Positions 18,120 through 26,842 of a stretch of 64,000 nt of DNA are shown piece after piece (position 1 is the first letter of the stretch; each line of letters begins with the position of its first letter). The notes beneath the pieces were generated by a model. That model was not told the origin of the DNA and made no database searches. It saw only the letters and a list, made by a program, of their open reading frames with translations. Both the position numbers and the translations under genes were made by a program. The DNA comes from Candidatus Accumulibacter affinis (GTDB taxonomy: Bacteria; Pseudomonadota; Gammaproteobacteria; Burkholderiales; Rhodocyclaceae): positions 62,001-126,000 of the forward strand of contig JADJOT010000002.1 in assembly GCA_016713625.1 (NCBI GenBank), in the 5' to 3' direction.

Positions 18120-18541
18120 GGCTTGCCCTCATCCGTAGCGGACGGGGTATGGCCGTCTCGCATGGCGAGTCTGTCGGTGGCAGCCTCCGCCGAGGACTCC
18201 GCTACGGCCGCGTGCATCGTTGATGGCAAGCCGCGCAAACGGGCAATTTCCTTGTCGGTTTCGATCGCCTCCTCACGCGGGAAACGCCGAATATCGACGA
18301 TGTCGGTAGGCTTGAAGGCCCAGATCAGGGCCTGCATCCAGGGGTAGACGGTGGGCAGCAGGCCGGCATAGCCGAGGTATTTGACCGCCTCGGCCTCCGG
18401 ATGCTGGCGCGCGATGGCGATCCGCCCGGGCAGACCTGCCAGGAAGAGCCAGCTCATGATCAAGGCGACGACACAAATCGCCAGGGTCAGGAAGGTCAGG
18501 TAATCCCAGAGATCGAGATCAAATCCGAGCAGCGCTTCCAT
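18116..18541 (-). CDS. DUF3302 inner-membrane protein (YiaW-like)
   Basis: 141 residues; GGGAG precedes the ATG. Two hydrophobic segments (about 15-37 and 58-75) flank the conserved ARQHPEAEAVKYLGYAGLL motif, followed by WAFKPTD and a charged C-terminal tail. It overlaps the HlyD-family gene by 4 nt. In E. coli, YiaW sits next to YiaV in the same order. Biochemical role unknown; a small partner of the membrane-fusion protein is the natural guess. Confidence 0.8.
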   Translation of the reverse strand: MEALLGFDLDLWDYLTFLTLAICVVALIMSWLFLAGLPGRIAIARQHPEAEAVKYLGYAGLLPTVYPWMQALIWAFKPTDIVDIRRFPREEAIETDKEIARLRGLPSTMHAAVAESSAEAATDRLAMRDGHTPSATDEGKP

Positions 18542-18556
18542 CGCTTCGCTCCCGGC

Positions 18557-18688
18557 TCAATCCTTGCCGTCTTCGAAAGGAATCCGTGCGTCCTTCTCGA
18601 AGCGCGCCTTGCGCTTGCGCCCGAAGGCCCAGATCACGACGCCGATGAACGCGGCAATGATCAGCCAATGATAGATGGTCAGTTCCAT
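18557..18688 (-). CDS. 43-residue single-span membrane protein
   Basis: MELTIYHWLIIAAFIGVVIW is a clear N-terminal membrane helix, followed by the basic GRKRKARFEKDARIPFED. The pattern of a short helix, a basic patch and an 'IPFEDGKD'-type end resembles CcoQ (subunit IV of cbb3 oxidases), but no oxidase genes are nearby. AAGGAA precedes the ATG. It lies between the sulfatase gene and the DUF3302 gene on the same strand and is probably part of that transcript. Confidence 0.7.
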   Translation of the reverse strand: MELTIYHWLIIAAFIGVVIWAFGRKRKARFEKDARIPFEDGKD

Positions 18689-18785
18689 GTCGATATTCCT
18701 TTTCAGGAGGTTTTTCGGCAGGTTGGTCACCGCATGATCCTGAACCTGTCCCGACTTCATTTCTGCGAAGCGCCATGCGTCCGCG

Positions 18786-20357
18786 CTAGTTCATCTTCGC
18801 CGGCGAGGGGGTATTCAACATTTGCTCCATCACCTTGTCGATGGTGAAGCTTCCGGCCTTCTGGCGCGGCGGGAATTCCTTGAACGTGGCCAGGAAGTTC
18901 CCCACGTAACCGGCTGCCGGGCCCATCACAAACGCGTGATCGATCATCCAGTCCCAATAGGTGTTGGAGGTGATGTCTGCCCGCTCGTAGGGATCCATCC
19001 GCAGATTGAATAGCTTGGGTGCCCGCAATGACGTGTAGGGGTTGAACCAGACGGCCAGAGTACCCGGCTGGCGCTGCTCCATGAAAACGAATTTCCAGTT
19101 GTCGTAGCGCAAGGCGGTCAGGTCGCCATCGTCGGAAAAGTAGAAGAAGGAATCGCGTGGGCCCTTCGCTTCCTGCCCGGTCAGATAGGGCAGGAAGTTG
19201 TAGCCGTCGAGGTGCACCTTGTAGTTCATCTTGCCGACCTGGTAACCCTTGAGCAGTTTGCCTTTCACGTCCGCGTCGCCCGCCGCCGCCAGCAGCGTGG
19301 GCATCCAGTCCAGGTGCGACATGATCTCGTTGGACACCGATCCGGCCTTGATCTTGCCCGGCCAGCGCACCATGGCCGGAACGCGGTAGGCGCCTTCCCA
19401 GTTGCTGTTCTTCTCGTTGCGGAACGGTGTCATGGCCGCGTCGGGCCAGGTGTTCATGTGCGGCCCGTTGTCGGTGCCGTACATGACGATGGTGTTGTCG
19501 GCGATGCCCAGCTCGTCGAGCTTCTTCAGCACGGTGCCGACGTTCTTGTCGTGGTCGATCATTGCGTCGTGGTATTCGCTCTGCCAGCGCCCCGACTGCT
19601 CCAGGCTTTCGGGTTTGACATGAGTGCGGAAGTGCATGTGGGTGAAGTTCACCCACACGAAGACCGGCTTGCCAGCCTTGTGCTGCTGTTCGATGAACGC
19701 GGCGGAGCGGGCAGCGACGTCGTCGTCGATGGTCTCCATGCGCCTCTTGGTAAGCGGGCCGGTGTCAGTGATGCGGCCGTCGGCGAAGGCGTGGAGCACG
19801 CCGCGGGGCCCGAACCGCTTGCGAAACGCCGGGTCCTTCGGATAATCGCGGTGCTCCGGTTCCTCCTCGGCGTTCAGGTGGTAGAGGTTGCCGTAGAACT
19901 CGTCGAAGCCGTGCGCCGTGGGCAGCATTTCGTCACGGTCACCCAGGTGGTTCTTGCCGAACTGGCCGGTGGCGTAGCCCTGGGCCTTGAGCAACTCGGC
20001 GATCGTCGGGTCCTTGGCGCTGAGCCCCTCCTTGGCGCCTGGCATTCCCACCTTGCTCAACCCGGTGCGGAACACGCTCTGCCCCGTGATGAAGGCGGAA
20101 CGGCCTGCGGTGCAGCTCTGTTCACCATAGTAGTCGGTGAAGATCATTCCCTCGTTTGCGACGCGGTCGATGTTGGGCGTGTGAAAGCCCATCAGGCCCC
20201 GCGTGCAGGCGCTGATATCGGACTGGCCGATGTCGTCGCCCCAGATGATGACGATGTTGGGTTTCTTTGCCGGCGCCTGCGCGAAGGCAGGCGTGGCTCC
20301 AGCCAGCGCCAGCCCGATCGCGGCGGTGATCACGAGGAGAATTCGTTGCAGGATCAT
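18786..20357 (-). CDS. Secreted arylsulfatase
   Basis: 523 residues with a cleavable signal peptide (1-26, AFA-QA). It is a type I sulfatase: the metal-binding IIWGDDIGQSD is followed by the sulfatase signature C-T-A-G-R (Cys82), the cysteine that is converted to formylglycine in active enzymes. Later FGKNHLGD, FVWVNFTHMHF, MYGTDNGPH and VRWPGKIKAG are standard family blocks. It should hydrolyse sulfate esters in the periplasm. The maturation enzyme (FGE) is not in the window. It follows the HAD gene by 51 nt in a row of minus-strand genes with a second sulfatase. Confidence 0.93.
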   Translation of the reverse strand: MILQRILLVITAAIGLALAGATPAFAQAPAKKPNIVIIWGDDIGQSDISACTRGLMGFHTPNIDRVANEGMIFTDYYGEQSCTAGRSAFITGQSVFRTGLSKVGMPGAKEGLSAKDPTIAELLKAQGYATGQFGKNHLGDRDEMLPTAHGFDEFYGNLYHLNAEEEPEHRDYPKDPAFRKRFGPRGVLHAFADGRITDTGPLTKRRMETIDDDVAARSAAFIEQQHKAGKPVFVWVNFTHMHFRTHVKPESLEQSGRWQSEYHDAMIDHDKNVGTVLKKLDELGIADNTIVMYGTDNGPHMNTWPDAAMTPFRNEKNSNWEGAYRVPAMVRWPGKIKAGSVSNEIMSHLDWMPTLLAAAGDADVKGKLLKGYQVGKMNYKVHLDGYNFLPYLTGQEAKGPRDSFFYFSDDGDLTALRYDNWKFVFMEQRQPGTLAVWFNPYTSLRAPKLFNLRMDPYERADITSNTYWDWMIDHAFVMGPAAGYVGNFLATFKEFPPRQKAGSFTIDKVMEQMLNTPSPAKMN

Positions 20358-20408
20358 TTCCTTGCTCCCAGGAGTTGTACCGTTACTGGATCGGGCCGTG
20401 CACTTGCA

Positions 20409-21443
20409 TCACTCGAAGGCGAAAATCTTCTTCCAGTCGTCCTTCATGCTGATGATCGTCCAGCCCTGCTTCTTCGCCTCATCATACAGCGCCTGCGTGA
20501 AGGTGCCGACCTTGGTGGCAGGCAGGCCCTGCGCCGGACCATAGGCGTACTCACGCTTGGCATCGTCGTGCAGCACCAGCATCGACAGCCGCGCACCGTC
20601 GCCGGCCTGGGTGTATTCGAGCATCTGCTGGTCGCCGGTCGAGTTGCCGACCGCCATGGTTGGCCGCCGGCCGATCATCAGGTGGATGCCTTCGGGCTTG
20701 CCGGCGTTGTTGTCGTTGAGCAGCAGCTTCGGTTCCTTGGTCAGGATGGGTTTGCCATCGTTGGCGTAGCCGTACTTGGTGCCTCCGGCGGTGCCGATCA
20801 CCTGCTCGGGCGGAATGCCATAGACCTTCTCGGAATACTGGCGTACGAAGTCCTGCCCGCCGCCGGTGACGATGTAGGTCTTATAGCCACTGGCGCGCAG
20901 ATACTTCAATACCTCCTGCATCGGCAGGTAGGTTAGTTCCCTATAGGGTTTCTTCCAGCGCGGATCCTTCGCCTCGGCCAGCCATTTCTTCACTTCGGCG
21001 TTGAAGGTGTCGACCGGCATGCCGGTCAGCGTGGCAGCGGCGAGCTTTTCGAGGTCGGGCAGGGTCAGCTTGGCGATGGCCGCACGATCACCCTTCAGTA
21101 TCTCCAGCACCGTCGAGAACGGGGCGACCTTGGCCAGTTCGGGCTTGGCCTTGACCAGCGCCGGAACACTTTCAAGGATGTACATCACCTGCGAATACAT
21201 CGGATGTTCGACCCACAGCGTGCCGTCCTGGTCGAAGGTGGCGATGCGCTCGGCGGGCGGGACGAATTTCGTACTGCCTGGCGTCGTCGTCACCTGGACG
21301 AATTCGACGATGGCCTTTTTGGCCGGGCCATCGTTCCACGAAGGCAGCGGGTCGGTTTGCGCCAAGGCGGGGGGGCACAGTACGAGGAGCGTGCCCAGCA
21401 CGAGGCAGCGGGCAAGCGTGAATAACGGCATCGTGTTTCTCAT
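20409..21443 (-). CDS. Secreted HAD-superfamily phosphatase
   Basis: 344 residues. The ATG at 21443 is preceded by AAAGGAGAA; the signal peptide ends near residue 28 (ALAQT). HAD motif I is ATFDQDGTLW (Asp nucleophile), motif II is YIVTGGGQDF, and the motif III/IV region has MIGRRPTMAVGNSTGDQQML. It is close to secreted acid-phosphatase-like HAD proteins often found beside arylsulfatases. Substrate unknown. Sandwiched between two sulfatase genes, it may complete the removal of charged groups from the same substrates. Confidence 0.87.
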   Translation of the reverse strand: MRNTMPLFTLARCLVLGTLLVLCPPALAQTDPLPSWNDGPAKKAIVEFVQVTTTPGSTKFVPPAERIATFDQDGTLWVEHPMYSQVMYILESVPALVKAKPELAKVAPFSTVLEILKGDRAAIAKLTLPDLEKLAAATLTGMPVDTFNAEVKKWLAEAKDPRWKKPYRELTYLPMQEVLKYLRASGYKTYIVTGGGQDFVRQYSEKVYGIPPEQVIGTAGGTKYGYANDGKPILTKEPKLLLNDNNAGKPEGIHLMIGRRPTMAVGNSTGDQQMLEYTQAGDGARLSMLVLHDDAKREYAYGPAQGLPATKVGTFTQALYDEAKKQGWTIISMKDDWKKIFAFE

Positions 21444-21542
21444 GTGGATTCTCCTTTCACTAGAGAACAAAAGGGCGGCCCTTTCGAGCCACCCGCTTGT
21501 CAATATCACGGACGCCTTCCAAGCGATCTGACTTGCTACGTC

Positions 21543-23273
21543 CTAGTCTCTGCTTCCAGTTTTCGCCATCTGATCCTTTACCTGCTGGAGAACCTGGGCC
21601 AGGCTGTAGGACGCCGGCGACTGCAGCGCCGGGAATGGGCCGTAGGACTCGAGTTCCTGCAGCCACAGCGCCTGGCCGATAGGAATGATGTTCCAGTCGT
21701 AGATATAAGCGGTCTGGGGTCCGGCAAGTGCGCCGCCCTGGCCGAGAAGGGTTGACGGTTGGAAACCGACCGACCCCTCGAACGGATCGCGCTTGATGTT
21801 GTTGACCAACGGCCAATGGAAGGTCTGGACCCCCATCAGGCCACCGGTCGCGGCCTCGGATGCCATCGCGAAATAGATCTTCCAGTTCTTGTAGCGCACT
21901 GCCGATGGAACAGGGCCGGCGTAATAGAAGAAGGTATCGCGTGCCGATTTGTCCGACTTGCCGGTCAGATAGGCAAGCTGGTTGACCCCTTCAAGCTTGG
22001 TCTTGACGATGCCGGGGTACTTGCCCGCCATGATCTGCTTGTTGAGTTCGTTGCCCTTGGCTCCGCCGGCAATCTCGACGAACGTTGGCAGCCAGTCATA
22101 CGACGCGAAGATGTCGTTCAGGACGGTGCCCGCCTTGATTTGCCCCGGCCAGCGGATCAGCGCCGGAGCGCGCATGCCGCCTTCCCAGGTGGTCAGCTTG
22201 CCGCCTTTGAAAGGCGTATTGCCGCCGTCGGGGTAGGTGATGACCTCGGCGCCGTTGTCGGTGGTGAAGACGACGATGGTGTTGTCGAGCTCGCCCATCT
22301 CTTCGAGCTTCTTCAACACGTAGCCGATGTTGTCGTCCATCTGCTTCATGCCGGCTTCGTTGGAACCCCAGTCCTTGCCGCCGGGGGTACCGACCATCGC
22401 CTTGTACTTGTCCGACAGCATGGTGGTGATGTGCATGCGCGCCGGGTTGTACCAGACGAAGAACGGCTTGTTGGTCTTCTTCGGATTGTTGCGATCGAGA
22501 AAGTCGATGACCTTGGCCGAGATCTCCTCATCCACGGTTTCAGAGCGCTTCAGCGTCAGCGGGCCCTCATCACTACAGCTCTGGTTCTTCTGCGTTCCGT
22601 CGGAAGACCTGCAAGCGAGCACCGGCCGCGGCGGCATCATGCACAAGGCGGTCTTCGCATCCACCGCGCCCGGCGGGTCGCTAAGGCCGGGCACCGGCGT
22701 GTTCTTGCACGGCGGAACGATGGCCTGCTCGGTCGGGGACTTGTTGATGTCGGGGAAGCTCACCCCCTGCATCGCATCCAGGTGGTAGAGGTAACCCCAG
22801 AATTCCTGGAAGCCGTGCGCCGTCGGTAGCGCCGCCGAATGGTCGCCCAGATGGTTCTTGCCGAACTCGCCGGTAGTGTAGCCAAGGTCGAGAAGGAACC
22901 TGGCCAGCGAAGGCGTGCCGGGCTGCAGGAAGGACGGGCTGCCGGGCAATTGCGGCGGGATCATGCCGGCGCGCAGCGGCGTTATGCCGGTGAAGAAGGA
23001 GACGCGCCCGGCGGTGCAACTTTGCTGGGCGTAATAGGTCATGAACTTCGCACCCTCTCGGCCGATGCGGTCGATGTTTGGTGTCTCGCCGACCATCAGT
23101 CCCTGATGGTAGATGCTCGGCTGCATCCAGCCGATGTCGTCGCCCATGATGAACAGGATGTTGGGCTTGCCGCCCGACGCCGTTGCGGGTGCCGCCAGCG
23201 CGGATGCCGAAACACACAGCGTGGTGGCCGCAACAAGCGCCAGAGATAACAAATAGGACAAACGTTGTTTCAT
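21543..23273 (-). CDS. Secreted arylsulfatase
   Basis: 576 residues with a signal peptide (1-28, ALAAP). Sulfatase blocks: NILFIMGDDIGWMQPS, the C-T-A-G-R formylglycine signature at Cys86, FGKNHLGD, FFVWYNPARMH, VFTTDNGAE and IRWPGQIKAG. A Cys-containing insertion at about 185-235 (PPCKNT, LCMMPP, LACRSS, QSCSDEG) is absent from the 18.8-kb sulfatase and may form disulfides. It is the first gene of the minus-strand run sulfatase-HAD-sulfatase-efflux. Confidence 0.93.
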   Translation of the reverse strand: MKQRLSYLLSLALVAATTLCVSASALAAPATASGGKPNILFIMGDDIGWMQPSIYHQGLMVGETPNIDRIGREGAKFMTYYAQQSCTAGRVSFFTGITPLRAGMIPPQLPGSPSFLQPGTPSLARFLLDLGYTTGEFGKNHLGDHSAALPTAHGFQEFWGYLYHLDAMQGVSFPDINKSPTEQAIVPPCKNTPVPGLSDPPGAVDAKTALCMMPPRPVLACRSSDGTQKNQSCSDEGPLTLKRSETVDEEISAKVIDFLDRNNPKKTNKPFFVWYNPARMHITTMLSDKYKAMVGTPGGKDWGSNEAGMKQMDDNIGYVLKKLEEMGELDNTIVVFTTDNGAEVITYPDGGNTPFKGGKLTTWEGGMRAPALIRWPGQIKAGTVLNDIFASYDWLPTFVEIAGGAKGNELNKQIMAGKYPGIVKTKLEGVNQLAYLTGKSDKSARDTFFYYAGPVPSAVRYKNWKIYFAMASEAATGGLMGVQTFHWPLVNNIKRDPFEGSVGFQPSTLLGQGGALAGPQTAYIYDWNIIPIGQALWLQELESYGPFPALQSPASYSLAQVLQQVKDQMAKTGSRD

Positions 23274-23419
23274 AGCACTTCTCCTTTGGCAAAAAATGGC
23301 AGACTACGCCGCTGTTTCAACTACGTACCACTAAAACCAGAGGTCGAACAAGCTGACAATCGATCCATTACCCGGTGGCGAAAGCTTCGTCAACGCCTTC
23401 AAACCCGGCATGCCCGGCC

Positions 23420-23788
23420 TCACACGAACTCTGCATTGATCGCCGCAAGCAGCGCGGCACCCTGAAACGGCTTGCTCAGGCAGGCCGCCGCACCCTGTCG
23501 CGCGGCTTCCTTGCGCAGCCTTGGGGTATCATGCGCGTTGATCAAGATTAATACAATGTCGGCCGCCGCGTGCTTGCAACGCGGCCAGCAAATCCAGGCC
23601 GGATATCGCCGGCAGCTTCAGGTCGCTGACCACGCATCCGGCTCCTTCGACGGCGCCACTCGCCAGCAGCGCCTCTGCCGAGGCGTAGGCCGCGTACTCC
23701 AGACCCGCCGCATCCAGCAAACGCCCGAGCGCCTCGCGCATGCTTCGTCGTCTTCCACCACGATCACCTTGCTGATTGCACGCCCCAT
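23420..23788 (-). pseudogene. Response-regulator receiver domain, frameshifted twice
   Basis: Three frames together make one CheY-like receiver. MGRAISKVIVVEDDEA comes from the ATG at 23788. After a shift near 23742, MREALGRLLDAAGL to CVVSDLKLPAISGLDLLAAL follows, with the phospho-acceptor Asp in SDLKLP. After a second shift near 23565, DIVLILINAHDT and CLSKPFQGAALLAAIN follow, with the conserved Lys in LSKPF, ending at a TGA at 23420. No output domain follows. Two independent frameshifts in about 370 bp make it non-functional unless they are sequencing errors. Confidence 0.7.
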
Positions 23789-23973
23789 CGCCGGCCCAGA
23801 TAGTGAATGATTGAGCGAATGCCTGTCTGGAAGAATACTACTCAAACCTGGCAGTAAAAGCATTGTACGAAAGTGCAGTGTGCGTTGCCCGAAGGGGCAA
23901 TTGGCGATCGACGAAATGATTGTCAACACCCCTGCTGCTGCAGCCCGATGAAGTCTGAAACTGCCGTCATACC

Positions 23974-24397
23974 TCAGGAAAGATCAAATCGGGCCAGCCC
24001 CAGCGTCTCGCTTGCTTCGCACAAGCGGCGGTCAAGACTGGCGATGCAGGCACCCAGGCGGGCGGCCAACCGCCAAATGCAGCGCATCTCCTGCACGCAG
24101 CGCGATGGGTGTTTCAATGAACACGGCGGCGGTGCGGAAATCCCCAGGTTCCATTTCCGTCATGCTCAGATTAGCTGAAGCAAAACGCTGAAAATTTGCC
24201 AGCGCCTGCTGGCGGGTACTGGCGTCGATGGCGCCCGTCCGCTGTTTGATGCCACCAATGCTGGCCATTTCGGTCAATGTCCAGGCCGAAATCATCAGCC
24301 GCGCTTGGCGCTGTTGCTCGAGTCGCGTCACCAGATCGGCCGCGCCGGGTTCGCGAAAGAAGATTGCGCCCAGCACCGAGGTGTCGATGTAGATCAC
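23974..24397 (-). pseudogene. PIN-domain toxin (VapC-like), frameshifted near the C-terminus
   Basis: Starts with GTG at 24397, overlapping the antitoxin stop (GTGA). VIYIDTSVLGAIFF holds the first acidic residue of the PIN site, then SAWTLTEMAS and LRAGDALHLAV. At about 24060 the frame shifts: the expected end (ARLGACIASLDRRLCEAS, then LGLARFDLS and TGA at 23974) is one frame over. VapC-type PIN proteins are metal-dependent RNases. The shift removes the last acidic region, so the toxin is probably inactive, or the shift is a base-call error. Confidence 0.75.
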
Positions 24398-24630
24398 AGC
24401 AGATCCCGTTCGCGCATCTTGGCAACCGTCAGGCCCGACACAGGGGGAGCGGACACCCAAAGGTGCAATTCAGCCCAGTCAAACCCCCCCGCTCGCGGCT
24501 CCGGGACGAGACGGGCCACAGGCATTCCCCGACGGGTGATAACCACGCCCGCACCGGCCGCGTCGGCCTCCACTTCAGCCAGCACGGCGGATAGATGCGA
24601 CTTGGCATAAGCTACTGTGGCAGTTTTCAT
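24394..24630 (-). CDS. Phd/YefM-type antitoxin
   Basis: 78 residues. MKTATVAYAKSHLSAVLAEV and GAGVVITRRGMPVARLVPE are the typical N-terminal DNA-binding half of Phd/YefM antitoxins. The C-terminal tail (SGLTVAKMRERDLL) would wrap the PIN toxin encoded directly downstream with a 4-nt overlap. It probably autoregulates the pair. Intact although its toxin partner is frameshifted. Confidence 0.85.
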   Translation of the reverse strand: MKTATVAYAKSHLSAVLAEVEADAAGAGVVITRRGMPVARLVPEPRAGGFDWAELHLWVSAPPVSGLTVAKMRERDLL

Positions 24631-24774
24631 CGTTCAGGCTCTTCTTAATGGTCATCATAGGGATTATTTTTTACTAAGTTGGTCATTTTGTAAATCCCAA
24701 ACACAATGATTTGTAGTCCCAATTGTTTGCCAGGCTCAGGATTTTTCTTTTGACCGCGACGAGGCCAACGCGAG

Positions 24775-25005
24775 GTGAGAACGTTCATCGACGCCAATGT
24801 GCTGGTTAATTGGGTGGATGACAGCGCGCGAGCTGACGCGGTTGAACAATTGCTGGCAGGCGAGAGCGTCATCAGCGTTCAGGTGCTCAATGAATTTGCC
24901 AACGTGCTGCGGAAAAAACGAGCCATGCCCGTAGCGGACATCCGGACATTGAGCAACGCCTTGAAGCGAAGCGGCTGTGCCCAGATAATGACTCTGCCCT
25001 ACGGG
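24775..25005 (+). pseudogene. PIN-domain toxin fragment
   Basis: From the GTG at 24775: RTFIDANVLVNWVDD (first PIN acidic residue) and VISVQVLNEFANVLRKKRAMP, which matches the N-terminal half of a PIN toxin. After about residue 75 (ALKRSGCAQI) family resemblance stops and the frame wanders into the 3' end of the opposing HigA gene. The second half, with the remaining active-site acids, is missing. No matching antitoxin precedes it. A remnant. Confidence 0.6.
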
Positions 25006-25043
25006 ATTTGCTGCGCGGCACATTCCGTTGACATCTCAACGAG

Positions 25044-25370
25044 TCATCTCTGCACCGCCAGCACAGAAATTTGCCCGGCCTGGGTGGCGTTGTCACGTGG
25101 CCGGATCATGATTTCGACATCCTGGTTGAGTGCAGTCAGAAACTCCATCAAGCGCTCGACGGAAAACTGATCCAGGCGGTAGTTCTTCAATGCCGAGACT
25201 TTGGGTTGAGGCACGCCGAGGACACTGGCAATTTCGCGCTGTTTCAGCTTGCGCGCCTTGAGCAGTTCATTGACCGCCAGTGCCAGTCGGGTTTTGATCT
25301 GCCGCTCGGAGGCATCTTGATAACCCAGGTCAGCGAAGACATTGCCGGTGCCGCGAGTAATCGTGCTCAT
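25044..25370 (-). CDS. XRE-family antitoxin, HigA-like
   Basis: 108 residues. The core helix-turn-helix lies in LKQREIASVLGVPQPKVSAL, with the family's N-terminal VFADLGYQDASER and C-terminal FSVERLMEFLTALNQDVEIMIR. It belongs to the HTH_37/HigA-2 type paired with Gp49-like HigB toxins. The start ATG overlaps the stop of a HigB remnant (ATGA), preserving the toxin-first gene order. With its toxin truncated, it may survive as a solitary regulator. Confidence 0.85.
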   Translation of the reverse strand: MSTITRGTGNVFADLGYQDASERQIKTRLALAVNELLKARKLKQREIASVLGVPQPKVSALKNYRLDQFSVERLMEFLTALNQDVEIMIRPRDNATQAGQISVLAVQR

Positions 25371-25560
25371 GATGTACCTCCGCTTTCATAATCGATTTTG
25401 GCGCGCTTCAGGCGCTCCGCAATTAGCTTTACGTCCGTCTGATCTGTATTGATACCGCTCTTCGATTTCTTCTGGAAGGCATGCAACACGTACATGGTAT
25501 CGGCAAAACGCACAGTATAGACTGCGCGTATCTCTTCCCCCAGCCCACGTGACCCTCATC
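25367..25560 (-). pseudogene. HigB/Gp49-like toxin, N-terminus missing
   Basis: The frame ending at 25367 reads EEIRAVYTVRFADTMYVLH, AFQKKSKSGINTDQTD, then VKLIAERLKRAK, which is the C-terminal half of RelE-superfamily HigB toxins (mRNA interferases acting at the ribosome). Upstream it is closed by two TGA codons and no N-terminal half is found before the neighbouring response-regulator gene ends at 25607. The 3' end still overlaps higA, so this is a decayed higBA pair. Confidence 0.7.
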
Positions 25561-25606
25561 AGGGTAGTCGGGCTCTGCATTCCCTGAGGTCACATGGAGA
25601 GGGGTG

Positions 25607-26239
25607 CTAGCCCTCGACCTGGTCACCGGAAAGCTGTTGCAGCCGCTCGGCCAGCCGGCCGAGTTCGGCGGCCGAGTTGACCCGGAGTTTCGCCATGCAC
25701 TGCGCGCGCTCGGCCTTGACGGTGCGCTCGGAGATCGCCATTTCGTCGGCAATCTGCTTGTTGAGCCTGCCGGCGACGATCCGATCGAAGACCTCGCGTT
25801 CGCGGAGCGTGAGCGAGGCAAAGCCGGCACGCAGTTGCCGCGCTTTGTCGCGCGCTGAGCGCTGTAGCGCGTCGAGCGCAAGCGCACGCCGAAGCGCATC
25901 AAAAAGAGTGTCGCGCGCGATCGGCTTGGCCAGAAAGTCCACGGCGCCGGCCTTCATCGCCCGGACACTAGAGCTGACGTCGGCGTAACCGGTGAGAAAG
26001 ATCACCGGTAAGGCGACTCCCTGCGCTTGCCGTGCCGCCTGCAGTTCGAGGCCGGAGGGTCCCGGCAGGCGGACGTCGAGCAACAGGCAGCCGGGGCGGT
26101 CAGGCCGCGGATGCAGCAGGAAGTCGCCGGTCGAGGCGTAGCCGCACGCCTCGAAACCGGCCGCTGCGAGCAGCCGCAGCAGTGCGTTGCGCAGCGACTC
26201 GTCATCATCGACGACACGGATCAGCGCTGTCGTGATCAT
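25607..26239 (-). CDS. FixJ/NarL-type response regulator
   Basis: 210 residues from the ATG at 26239. The receiver domain has IRVVDDDESLRNALL (acidic pocket), LLLDVRLPGPSGLEL (phospho-acceptor Asp), VIFLTGYADVSSSVRAMKAG and FLAKPIA. The C-terminal LuxR-type DNA-binding domain has LTLREREVFDRIVAGRLNKQIADEM and ERTVKAERA, as in FixJ/TtrR regulators. The open frame continues upstream without a stop into a truncated MscS-like gene, so a longer fused product is possible. No cognate histidine kinase lies in the window. Confidence 0.85.
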   Translation of the reverse strand: MITTALIRVVDDDESLRNALLRLLAAAGFEACGYASTGDFLLHPRPDRPGCLLLDVRLPGPSGLELQAARQAQGVALPVIFLTGYADVSSSVRAMKAGAVDFLAKPIARDTLFDALRRALALDALQRSARDKARQLRAGFASLTLREREVFDRIVAGRLNKQIADEMAISERTVKAERAQCMAKLRVNSAAELGRLAERLQQLSGDQVEG

Positions 26240-26842
26240 GCCGCTTCCACTGCAGGTTTTGCTGTGGCGTCGGTCGCCGGCCATGCAATACGGAGCAGCC
26301 ACCGCGGCGTAGGTGCCGGCTTCGGTCAGGTAAGCGCGGGTGCGCTCGATACGGTACGTTGCGATCGCTTTTTCGATGCGCTCCTGCAGACTCAGCGCCA
26401 GATCCGCGCGGTTCTCCTGCTCGAGCCGCGCATCGGCATCGGTGATGTTCATGACCTTGTGCCTGCCCGCCATTAAGCTTGACAAGTCACCTGTGTCGAC
26501 AATGGACACGACTTGGGGCTTCAGCGCCGGGTCCGCAGAAATCTGCTTGATGCGCTTCTCGATCGCGCGAGCGCGCTCCTCCGCCGGGAAGCTCGTTATG
26601 CCGCGCACGCGGAACAGCGCTCGACCGTCGATCACCACCGGCTCGGTGGCGATTTCGGCTTCGGCAGTGATCCCGGCATCGAGCTTCGCAGCGTCGCCGT
26701 CCGCCCCGCGCGCCATCGGCGTACCGGCCGAGGCGAGCGCCAGGAGCAGGAGGAAAATCGCCTGGACGCCGCGTCTCACCGTGCCATCCACTCGCGTGGC
26801 GGGTAGCAGTCGGCGAACAGCGCGCCGCGCTAGCGCCGCCAA
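26240..26842 (-). pseudogene. N-terminal fragment of an MscS-like mechanosensitive channel protein
   Basis: A hydrophobic signal-like segment (VQAIFLLLLALASAGT) is followed by a periplasmic-type domain: PVVIDGRALFRVRGITSFPAEERARAIEKRI, QVVSIVDTGDLSSLMAG and SLQERIEKAIATYR. This corresponds to the extracytoplasmic N-terminus of some large MscS-family channels. The resemblance stops at AYLTEAGTYAAVA, just where the first membrane helix should begin. The frame runs on into the response regulator. The channel-forming part is gone. Confidence 0.6.

Noticed and set aside
18557..18688. CcoQ subunit of a cbb3 oxidase
   Set aside because: Similarity is limited to a helix and basic tail; no ccoN, ccoO or ccoP in the window.
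19212..20936. 574-codon plus-strand frame opposite the sulfatase and HAD genes
   Set aside because: Spans two well-supported minus-strand genes and their gap; no domain character.
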